NCBI GenBank assembly: GCA_947165805.1
Contig: CAMVBT010000169.1
Location: 1 to 5,727 of the forward strand
DNA length: 5,727 bases
Source: an uncultured Clostridia bacterium
Lineage (GTDB): Bacteria > Bacillota > Clostridia > Oscillospirales > Ruminococcaceae
Direction: 5' to 3'
Part shown: one piece after another, positions 1 through 5,724 of the stretch
Layout: each line of letters begins with the position of its first letter
Position numbering within the stretch: the first letter of the stretch is position 1
Notes under the pieces: generated by a model
What the model was told of the DNA's origin: nothing
The model's input: the letters and a program-made list of their open reading frames with translations, nothing else
Database searches by the model: none
Translations under genes and position numbers: made by a program

Positions 1-664
1 CCTCGGTGTCGATAAGATGCGAAAGGTAATAAAGCCCCGTCTTTTCATACGCCGCGGACAGCCATTTCAGCACGCGGAGCGTTTCCCGGCGGTCTTCCGG
101 CCGTGCCTCCCTGCATAATTCGTAGTAATCGAGGATATAGTCTATGTGCTTTTCTGAATACTTATCGGAGTTCAGCAGTATGTCCGCGAGTCCGGTAAGG
201 ATAAAATGTGTCGCAGTATGACCTTTCGCAAGCCCTTTCAGGCAGGCCTCATAGCTCTGTTCCTTTACGGCGGTGGAGCCTGTCATACAGTATTCAAAGT
301 CACCCAATAAGTTCAGAGAAAATATGGTTGAGGGATGAAATTCCCCGTACAGCTTTTTTTCCTCGTGATAACATTCGGTCAGCAGTTCCGTTGCTCTGGC
401 ATAGTCGCAGATATCCGAATATGCCCCGCCGAGATTATGCTTTACCCGCAGTATAGTTCCGGTCTCTTCCGTCGGGGCGAGGCTGTCGAGCAATTCGTTG
501 TATATGACGATCGCTTCTTCCGTTCTGCCGGTCATAGCTGTTGCCTGCGCGAGAATATGCTTTGCTGTGAGCGTCTCATGATGATTGGGACCGAACGTAG
601 GGGCGGCGCAGAACGCTTCATAGCTTCTCCGGGCAAGCACGCGGGCTTTTTCGACGCTTTCATA
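1..664 (-). pseudogene. C-terminal TPR portion of the TIR protein, same frame after the amber codon, runs off the left edge
   Basis: Reading on past TAG 665-667 in the same frame gives 221 further sense codons (664 down to 2) with no stop. The product is clearly protein-like and continues the repeat region. It has kinesin-light-chain-like TPR signatures: FGPNHHETLTAKHILA (about 24-39 after the stop), the middle unit ILRVKHNLGGAYSD (71-84), and YGEFHPSTIFSLNLLGD (106-122). The helix markers TAKHI, VKHNL and FSLNL are spaced 41 residues apart, as expected for this TPR type. No independent start is convincing. The first in-frame start is GTG at 640 without a ribosome binding site, and the ATG at 663 is out of frame and closes after about 39 codons. 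I therefore read this as the 3' part of the upstream gene, either a nonsense-disrupted pseudogene or a region reached by UAG readthrough or recoding. The true C terminus lies outside the window. Confidence 0.75.
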
Positions 665-2032
665 CTACTTTGCGTCCTTTTCCTCAAGCTCCTTTCCGGA
701 CAAAAGAGCCAGCGCGTATAAGTGCGATGCTCTCGCCGTCAGTATATCGTCATCGTCCGTCTCCGATGCCAGCCGATAGTATTCCTCTGCTGCCGCGAGA
801 GCTTTATCGTATTTCTGCGCGCTGATGTATGCCGTGCAGAGATCGCCGAGAGAAACGATGTATTTGTCCTTCGCTGCGGGGCTCCTGCCGTCCGTGCATA
901 TCCCGTAAGCCTTTTCCGCCCAGAACAGCGCGCCGTCGAATATTCCGGCAGAGTAGCAGCGGTTGAAAAGCCATTTCGCGGCTTCAAAGCAGCCGGAATA
1001 CGCGGCTTCCGTGATATGCTCTATGCCGATCTCCGGGTCCTTCAGCACGAACAGTCCCGAAAGATACGAGCGCCCGATGAGGTAGTCATGCTCCGCGTCA
1101 TAACCGCGCGTGATGTCTATTATATCCGCCGCCGCATCGTCGAGCGCCTTGCAGAACCCGGGGCTGTCGATATCCGTTGCCTCCGCAAGTCCGCTGTATT
1201 CGCTTTTCAGCGCTTCGGTATCCGTGGGTGTCACGATGACCGGAAGTATCTTCTTTCCGCTTGCGAGAGCCGCCGGGTATTCCTTGTCACGCACATAGTT
1301 ATGCCCGAGGACATCGGGAGTGACGACCAGCAGCACCAGTCCGCATTCCGGAGCTGTCAGCGCTTCGTTTATGTCATCGTTGTAGTTTTCCCCGGGGATC
1401 AGGTAGTCGTCGAACCATATCCCGATGCCGTGGTACTTGCGATCCTCCTGTATCTTCCTCATCAGCTTTATTGCCTGATCTCTGTTCTTTTTGCGGTAGC
1501 TGAGGAAGATGTAGCGCTCTGACATTTCCCTGATATCGCTTATGAGGTGTCCGGTGCCGAGCATGATGTTCAGCTTGTTTGTCAGCATCTCGGAGACCAC
1601 GCCTTTTTCGGCGTAGTTTTCGGGAGGTCTTGTGAACTGCATGCTCCCGAAAACTGCGGAGTATTCCTCTGTAAGCCCCCTCTCCATCATCAGCGGCAGG
1701 ATATGGGTCTTATTCTCCCGTCCGTCTTCGTGCCTGTTCAGCAGGTACTTTATATCCCTGTCACGGGCGATGCTCGGCTCCCGCAGAAAGCGGCCTGTCA
1801 CCGGCACGATGAAGATGTTCATACTGTCGCAGAGATATCGTCTTTCCTCTTCCGCGAGGTCCTCCGACATATCCTTTCTGTAATACACCGTGACATCGCA
1901 GTGCCTGAAAAGGAACCGGCAGATATCGTCGATGAACTCCTCCGTGGCATCGCCGGGGTGGCACGTGAGACAGACCTTCGGTTTTCCCGCAGTCGGAGTA
2001 TTGTTGTTTGTTTTGGTGACCAGCTCTGTCAT
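665..2032 (-). CDS. Tandem TIR-domain protein with Sel1/TPR-like repeats, ends at an in-frame amber codon
   Basis: This 455-residue frame starts at ATG 2032, with AAAGGAG (2039-2045) six bases upstream. Residues about 18-135 form a TIR-like domain (KVCLTCHP at the first strand). Residues about 172-300 form a canonical TIR domain: FLSYR at 176-180, the BB-loop region IWFDDYLIPGE at 205-215, and NYVRDKEYPAALASGKKILP at 245-264. E251 aligns by eye with the catalytic glutamate of SARM1-type TIR NADases. In the first domain the matching position is D93 (RDRD instead of RDKE), so that copy is probably catalytically dead. Residues about 315-375 look like Sel1 repeats and 392-446 like TPRs. The likely role is NAD+ cleavage or signalling in the cytoplasm, with the repeats as sensor or scaffold; that is inference from the families. 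The frame stops at TAG (665-667) but continues as TPR sequence downstream, so the product is either truncated or read through. It lies 37 bases after the flippase gene in the same apparent operon. Confidence 0.85.
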   Translation of the reverse strand: MTELVTKTNNNTPTAGKPKVCLTCHPGDATEEFIDDICRFLFRHCDVTVYYRKDMSEDLAEEERRYLCDSMNIFIVPVTGRFLREPSIARDRDIKYLLNRHEDGRENKTHILPLMMERGLTEEYSAVFGSMQFTRPPENYAEKGVVSEMLTNKLNIMLGTGHLISDIREMSERYIFLSYRKKNRDQAIKLMRKIQEDRKYHGIGIWFDDYLIPGENYNDDINEALTAPECGLVLLVVTPDVLGHNYVRDKEYPAALASGKKILPVIVTPTDTEALKSEYSGLAEATDIDSPGFCKALDDAAADIIDITRGYDAEHDYLIGRSYLSGLFVLKDPEIGIEHITEAAYSGCFEAAKWLFNRCYSAGIFDGALFWAEKAYGICTDGRSPAAKDKYIVSLGDLCTAYISAQKYDKALAAAEEYYRLASETDDDDILTARASHLYALALLSGKELEEKDAK

Positions 2033-2069
2033 TTTATGCTCCTTTGGATACGATGTTCGCTGCGTGGCG

Positions 2070-3590
2070 TCAGTCTTTGCGGACTGCTTTCAGGAAAAGC
2101 TGCTTTGCTCTGATGTAGTACGGGCTTCTGTGATATATGAGGATAAGAGCTCCCGCCGTGACCGAAACGCATATCAGGGCTTTTATCAGCAGTCCGGCGA
2201 TACCGCCTGTCTGTATCAGGCTGCATATCAGGTAAGCCGCGGTGATGATGACCCCGGAAACTGCGAAGTAGAGGAACTGTTTCAGCAGATAGCTCTTTGA
2301 CGATACGGAGAAGTATTTTTTCAGAATAATGGTACACTGCCAGAACAGACCGGATATCGTACCGGCTGCCAGACTCGCCAGAATGATGCCCGTGATGCCG
2401 AGCAGCTTGCCGAGCAGTATGTTCATTATGAGATTGAAGACTGTACTGAAAATATATGTCCATTTCATTTCGTTCCAGAGACCGGCTGTGCTCAGATACA
2501 GATAAAACGCGTGCTGGACGGTGCTCTCCATGAACCATATCCCGAGCAGGACGACATCGATGAACGGCAGGAGCATATCTTCACCCATCCATAATGTCAT
2601 AAAAGGCTGATACAGGCATATAAGGCATGCCGAGCAGAATTCGGCGATCATCGAGAACAGGAACTGCCACAGCCGGAGGTCATTGTAGTTCTTGTCAAGT
2701 GTCTCGCACGCGACGCTGTTGCCGACACTTGCCTGCATGGAGGTCCTTAACGCCCCGATAAAGGCCGAAATGGTGGTGAAAATAAGGTAGTAATTGTTGT
2801 AGACCGCTACCGCCGAAAGTCCTATATACGCCGAGATGATTATGCTGTCGAGGGTGTTGTAGGTCACGCCGCTGATATTGCAGACAAGAAGCCCTCTGAC
2901 TTTCTTGGCGATGTCCGATCTTATGCTGCTTTCGACCGTGCCCCTGCATTCGTATTCCGGATACTTTTTCCGGCAGATATATGCTGTGAACAGATTTACG
3001 GCGGCTGTCCCGACGATCATTGCCGCTATGAACAGATAATAGCTGCGGAATACGACGAGCGCTGTGATCTGTAAAGCATACTGGATAAAGATGACGACAG
3101 TGTTCGCGAGCTTGGTAAGGTCGAGCCTCTGTATGGCTATCAGCAGGGAGGTCTTATAGGCAAAGAGAAAATAGCCGATGCTCGTATTGGCAAGATACAG
3201 CAGGAACAGAACATATATATTGACATCTGCGGGGACATCGCCGTTCACCAGATATGTAATGAACGGTGTCACCAGAAGGCCGGCGCACAAAATAACGGCA
3301 CCGACAGCTCTGTACACTCTGCGCAGGTAGTTCAGGAGCGCGCAGACTTTTTCGGTGCTGCCTTCCGCCAGCGGCTTGTACATAAAGAACACCACGGAGG
3401 AGGAAAAGCCGGACTCCGCGATATTAAGTATCTGAAGTATCGACGTGAAGAGGCTTGACAGGCCTAAATACTCCGTGCCTAATACATCGACGATGATCGT
3501 GCGCGAAACGAACGAGAAGCTCATCTGTATTATCATGAGGATATATGAAGCTATGATATTCCGCTTTGTGTTATGAGTCCGCGATTGCAT
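2070..3590 (-). CDS. Wzx-type polysaccharide/oligosaccharide flippase (MOP superfamily)
   Basis: This is a polytopic inner-membrane protein of 506 residues, ending in TGA, expected to flip lipid-linked sugar repeat units outward for capsule, exopolysaccharide or wall glycan assembly. The N-terminal region has the pattern I know from Firmicutes flippases: SRTIIVDVLGTEYLGLSSL at 29-47, then NIAESGFSSSVVFFMYKPLA at 56-75. A mid-protein motif, NTLDSIIISAYIGLSAVAVY, lies at 245-264. Many hydrophobic stretches along the chain (for example 94-116, 162-182, 184-204, 309-328, 436-458, 462-486) are consistent with the 12-14 membrane segments of the family. I chose ATG 3590, preceded by GAGAGG (3595-3600), over an in-frame ATG at 3728. 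The longer form would start upstream of the consensus promoter at 3673-3701, and its extra 46 residues do not resemble the family N terminus. It is the first gene of the leftward operon, with the TIR gene 37 bases behind. The transported substrate cannot be told from sequence. Confidence 0.9.
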   Translation of the reverse strand: MQSRTHNTKRNIIASYILMIIQMSFSFVSRTIIVDVLGTEYLGLSSLFTSILQILNIAESGFSSSVVFFMYKPLAEGSTEKVCALLNYLRRVYRAVGAVILCAGLLVTPFITYLVNGDVPADVNIYVLFLLYLANTSIGYFLFAYKTSLLIAIQRLDLTKLANTVVIFIQYALQITALVVFRSYYLFIAAMIVGTAAVNLFTAYICRKKYPEYECRGTVESSIRSDIAKKVRGLLVCNISGVTYNTLDSIIISAYIGLSAVAVYNNYYLIFTTISAFIGALRTSMQASVGNSVACETLDKNYNDLRLWQFLFSMIAEFCSACLICLYQPFMTLWMGEDMLLPFIDVVLLGIWFMESTVQHAFYLYLSTAGLWNEMKWTYIFSTVFNLIMNILLGKLLGITGIILASLAAGTISGLFWQCTIILKKYFSVSSKSYLLKQFLYFAVSGVIITAAYLICSLIQTGGIAGLLIKALICVSVTAGALILIYHRSPYYIRAKQLFLKAVRKD

Positions 3591-3594
3591 ATTA

Positions 3595-3600
3595 CCTCTC
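3595..3600 (-). promoter_or_regulatory. Ribosome binding site deciding the flippase start
   Basis: GAGAGG followed by TAAT precedes ATG 3590 on the minus strand. The spacing is short (4 bases from the end of GAGAGG), but no comparable site lies ahead of the alternative upstream ATG at 3728. Confidence 0.6.
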
Positions 3601-3672
3601 TTGTTTTCGGAGAAAAGAGTATTGTATCCGTGTTTATAAAAAAGGCTCGTTACGGGTACTGTTATCATACAT

Positions 3673-3701
3673 ATTATATATGTTCGGAGAAACGTTGTCA
3701 A
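3673..3701 (-). promoter_or_regulatory. Consensus sigma-A promoter for the flippase-TIR operon
   Basis: On the minus strand a perfect -35 TTGACA (3701-3696) and a perfect -10 TATAAT (3678-3673) are separated by exactly 17 bases. The predicted transcription start is near 3666, leaving a leader of about 75 bases before ATG 3590. This supports the shorter flippase start. A full match to both hexamers with optimal spacing predicts strong basal activity, so any control probably comes from repressors or the leader. Confidence 0.85.
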
Positions 3702-3737
3702 GTGCTTTTGCATAATACCGCTTGACAAGAGCTTGTC
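3695..3737. promoter_or_regulatory. Inverted repeats between and over the divergent promoters, possible operator
   Basis: TTGTCAAG (3695-3702) and CTTGACAA (3721-3728) form an 8-bp inverted repeat with an 18-bp spacer and include both -35 hexamers. A second dyad, GACAAG-AG-CTTGTC (3724-3737), sits inside the spacer of the rightward promoter. The half-site CTTGTC therefore occurs twice, with a near match (GTTGTC) at 3694-3699. Part of the symmetry follows simply from two consensus -35 boxes facing apart, but it extends past the hexamers. Binding by a regulator is inference. Confidence 0.35.
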
Positions 3738-3751
3738 CTGTGTGATAAAAT
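3722..3751 (+). promoter_or_regulatory. Extended -10 sigma-A promoter for the rightward genes
   Basis: A perfect -35 TTGACA (3722-3727) is followed after 18 bases by TAAAAT (3746-3751), one mismatch from consensus. TG at 3743-3744, one base before the hexamer, makes it an extended -10. The predicted transcription start is near 3758, giving a leader of about 83 bases before GTG 3841. Its -35 is separated by 20 bases from that of the leftward promoter. Confidence 0.7.
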
Positions 3752-3827
3752 AAAACGGGTCTTCTTTGCCGGTCGTCCGGATATCCCGGCATACAGACCG
3801 GGGATCTGTTTATGTGTTTGTTTGGAA

Positions 3828-3834
3828 AGAAGGA
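3828..3834 (+). promoter_or_regulatory. Ribosome binding site favouring the GTG 3841 start
   Basis: AGAAGGA ends six bases before GTG 3841, the usual spacing. The in-frame ATG at 3835 directly abuts this site and so is poorly placed. The most upstream in-frame start, TTG 3766, has no such site and lies only about 8 bases after the predicted transcription start. Confidence 0.6.
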
Positions 3835-3840
3835 ATGTGT

Positions 3841-5004
3841 GTGAGCGGCTTGATACAGCTGTTCCGGGAGTATATGCCTCTGCCGGTGAAAAGCGTACTG
3901 CACGGTATAGGCCGGAAAGCCTCTCCGGATAAACAGCAGCTTCGGCTGATAAAGCAGCTTTCTACGGCTGATCCCATATCCGATTTTGACACCTTTCGCA
4001 GTATGATCGCGCCCTTTCTGCACAGCAGCAGGATGATCACCTCCGGCCGTTACGGAGAAGAGGCTTATTTTTACGGATACTATGATTCCATGCTGGGATA
4101 CTCCGGAGTGAAAAAAGCGTATATCCCCGCGTTCGTCAGGCTTGAGCACGGCGTCCGCTTCGGCACCGAGCCGTGGTTCTATGATCAGAACGCCCTGACC
4201 TATGCCTGTCAGGGGCCGGAACGCGTTTCCGAGATCTCCGGAAGAGACCCGGATATCCCCGTATTCGTTCTCGGCCCGTATATCCTGTATGCCGACGATT
4301 ATTACGACGAAGAACGTTTCCGCAGAAAAAAAGAAGAGCTCGGTAAGACTCTGCTGGTCTTTCCGAGGCATACATTTGAACTGAGCGGGAACAAACGCGT
4401 TTCTGACAGGCTGGCCGATACGATATATACGAAATATTCCGGACAGTTCGATACGATAATGGTATGTGCCTATTGGAACGATGTCGATGATCCCGTCCTT
4501 GATATCTACCGGGAGCGCGGCGCTGTTCTGGTCTCCGCCGGTTTCAGGGGAGACAGGCACTTTATCGAGAGACTGAAAACTGTGATAAAGCTCTCGGACC
4601 TTGTTATCGGTGACAATCTGGGGACCAATATGGGCTTCTGTCTGGCTCTGAAAAAACGGTTCGTTCTTTGTGAAGCGGATCTCAGCGGGTCGGGGCTGAA
4701 GGAAGAATACATCGACGAGTTCCTGAAAGCCTTTTCATCGGACGACGGAACGTTCACCGACGAACAGCTCTCCATGCAGAACGAGCTTTACGAACGTTTC
4801 TGGGGCGGAGAACGCTATATGCTTTCCCCGGAACAGATGAAAGCTCTGATAAAGCAGCTACATAAGATATACAGGGATCATCTGTATTCGATCACACCGA
4901 TCAGAAATGCGCTGAAAAAGCATCTGGAACGCGGCGGCTCTTCATGCGGTGATCCTGTTTACAGATATCACCTTATGAACAGGTGGACAGAAGATAAGAA
5001 ATGA
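3841..5004 (+). CDS. Putative GT-B-like polysaccharide biosynthesis protein
   Basis: The protein has 387 residues from GTG 3841 and ends in TGA. I cannot place it in a named family with certainty. It has no signal peptide or membrane segment, so it is probably cytosolic. It appears two-lobed. The N-terminal half has RLEHGVRFG (100-108) and PVFVLGPYILYA (140-151). The C-terminal half begins with LLVFPRHTFE (171-180), continues with IMVCAYWNDV (206-215), and has SDLVIGDNLGTNMGFCLAL (252-270), followed by a strand KRFVL. That last pattern resembles the nucleotide-sugar-binding lobe of GT-B glycosyltransferases and related sugar-transfer proteins, where a small-residue loop is followed by a helix and a GKP-like turn. 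The divergent flippase supports a role in surface-polysaccharide assembly. Donor and acceptor are unknown. Other possibilities are a polysaccharide-modifying transferase or an uncharacterised capsule-locus protein. In-frame starts at 3766 (TTG) and 3835 (ATG) are less likely. Confidence 0.6.
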   Translation: MSGLIQLFREYMPLPVKSVLHGIGRKASPDKQQLRLIKQLSTADPISDFDTFRSMIAPFLHSSRMITSGRYGEEAYFYGYYDSMLGYSGVKKAYIPAFVRLEHGVRFGTEPWFYDQNALTYACQGPERVSEISGRDPDIPVFVLGPYILYADDYYDEERFRRKKEELGKTLLVFPRHTFELSGNKRVSDRLADTIYTKYSGQFDTIMVCAYWNDVDDPVLDIYRERGAVLVSAGFRGDRHFIERLKTVIKLSDLVIGDNLGTNMGFCLALKKRFVLCEADLSGSGLKEEYIDEFLKAFSSDDGTFTDEQLSMQNELYERFWGGERYMLSPEQMKALIKQLHKIYRDHLYSITPIRNALKKHLERGGSSCGDPVYRYHLMNRWTEDKK

Positions 5005-5104
5005 CCGCAGGGTCTCTTCGCATAGTATGGACATTTCAGACGAATTAATAAAAGCAGTGGCGGAAAGTCAGGCCGGGAGCGGCAGAGAATAACTGCTGCG
5101 GGGC

Positions 5105-5111
5105 AGGGAGG
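5105..5111 (+). promoter_or_regulatory. Ribosome binding site of the acetyltransferase gene
   Basis: AGGGAGG lies eight bases before ATG 5120. No clear sigma-A promoter or terminator was found in the 115-base gap after the previous stop, so read-through from the rightward promoter is likely. Confidence 0.65.
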
Positions 5112-5119
5112 CGGACAAT

Positions 5120-5557
5120 ATGAGAGAGATCGGAGCAGATGAGGTCTTTAAACTGAAAGAATGCCTGATCGCATTGGCGGAACACCATAACAAGGTCTCC
5201 GTTAATTTCAGGGGCTGTTACCCAAAAACTCCTGTTGAGAAGACACTGGAGCGTTTTGTCCATGAACTGAATGACGGAAAGGCTTATATAGCTGTTATCG
5301 AGAACGAAGAAAAAGCAGCAGGTTTCTGCAAGATAGATATTGATGACAGTGTCGGTGTATTGGAATACCTTGTTGTACTTGAGGAATTCAGAGGAATGGG
5401 GTACGGAGCCGCGTTGATCGAATGTGCATTGGACAGGTTCTCGCAATTCGGAGTTCATGATATCGATGTGAAGGTCGCTGACGGGAACGATGCGGTCTCG
5501 CTGTATGAAAAATACGGCTTCAAAATGAATGCGCATATCCTGCGGTTGAGCAGATAA
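5120..5557 (+). CDS. GNAT-family N-acetyltransferase
   Basis: This complete 145-residue protein ends in TAA and has the usual length of a single GNAT domain. It would transfer an acetyl group from acetyl-CoA to an amine of an unknown substrate in the cytoplasm. The central strand LEYLVVLEEF (81-90) leads into the acetyl-CoA pyrophosphate loop RGMGYGAAL (91-99), matching the R/Q-x-x-G-x-G/A signature. The C-terminal motif B is present as NDAVSLYEKYGF (123-134), where Y129 is placed like the common general-acid tyrosine. Strand AYIAVIENEEKAAGFCKI (55-72) fits the beta hairpin before motif A. It lies 115 bases after the glycosyltransferase-like gene on the same strand. It could modify a sugar precursor of the polysaccharide pathway or be an unrelated amino-acid, antibiotic or protein acetyltransferase; the sequence does not decide. 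Confidence 0.88.
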   Translation: MREIGADEVFKLKECLIALAEHHNKVSVNFRGCYPKTPVEKTLERFVHELNDGKAYIAVIENEEKAAGFCKIDIDDSVGVLEYLVVLEEFRGMGYGAALIECALDRFSQFGVHDIDVKVADGNDAVSLYEKYGFKMNAHILRLSR

Positions 5558-5590
5558 AAGAAGAACGGAAAACAGGGGAGAGGCGGAAAA

Positions 5591-5698
5591 ATGAAAAAGT
5601 CGATAAAGACAGTTCTCATAATTAATGTGTCCTCAATAACTGCCGTTTGGCAGTTATTGGCTGAAAAGCTGCAAAACAGATTTTCAGATGTTGTGTAA
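5591..5698 (+). CDS. Small 35-residue ORF of unknown function, possibly a truncated gene
   Basis: It has an ATG start with GAGAGG (5578-5583) seven bases upstream, 33 bases after the acetyltransferase stop, and it ends in TAA. The peptide begins MKKSIKTVLIINVSSI and has a hydrophobic middle and a more polar tail; I recognise no family. Its coding sequence contains a perfect 11-bp hairpin (5634-5659), and its stop codon forms the end of the left arm of a second inverted repeat (5690-5724). A normal gene start followed by palindromes suggests either a genuine small protein or a gene whose 5' end was joined to a repeat or mobile element. The strong ribosome binding site is the main support. Confidence 0.4.
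   Translation: MKKSIKTVLIINVSSITAVWQLLAEKLQNRFSDVV
5634..5659. repeat. Perfect 11-bp inverted repeat with 4-base loop
   Basis: CAATAACTGCC (5634-5644), loop GTTT, and GGCAGTTATTG (5649-5659) form a perfect hairpin. No T-run follows, so it is not a standard intrinsic terminator on the plus strand. The minus-strand side is followed by GAGGACAC, also without a T-run. It may be a repeat-element palindrome or a protein-binding site. Confidence 0.7.
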
Positions 5699-5724
5699 AT
5701 GCACCTGCGGGGCAGTTACACAAC
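5690..5724. repeat. Second nested inverted repeat at the right edge
   Basis: GTTGTGTAA (5690-5698) pairs perfectly with TTACACAAC (5716-5724), and inside it CTGC (5705-5708) pairs with GCAG (5712-5715) around GGG, leaving a six-base bulge on the left. Its right half carries GGCAGTTA (5711-5718), the same octamer as in the right arm of the hairpin at 5649-5656. The TGTGTAAA-like end is reminiscent of some insertion-sequence termini, but the window ends too soon to tell. Confidence 0.5.

Noticed and set aside
547..663. Separate downstream gene starting at ATG 663, overlapping the amber codon as TAGTATG
   Set aside because: This frame is not the TPR frame and reaches TGA after about 39 codons, so it is not translational coupling to the TPR part.
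722..1522. 266-codon plus-strand frame, and other plus-strand frames at 208-456, 335-721, 1547-2113 and 1890-2300
   Set aside because: They lie antisense to the TIR-TPR gene or the flippase 3' end, have no family-like motifs or ribosome binding sites, and have the arginine/valine/cysteine-rich composition of shadow frames.
665..2032. Assignment to the Thoeris anti-phage system
   Set aside because: Thoeris pairs a TIR protein (ThsB) with a ThsA effector; no ThsA-like gene is present and the tandem-TIR plus TPR/Sel1 layout differs.
3634..4560. 308-codon minus-strand frame across the divergent promoters and the glycosyltransferase-like gene
   Set aside because: It is antisense to a better-supported gene, runs through both promoters, and has no recognisable domain.
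5634..5670. Rho-independent terminator after the acetyltransferase gene
   Set aside because: The stem is AT/GC mixed and no T-run follows on either strand.
5690..5724. Integron attC site
   Set aside because: GTTGTGT does not fit GTTRRRY and ACACAAC does not fit RYYYAAC, and no integrase or cassette structure is seen.
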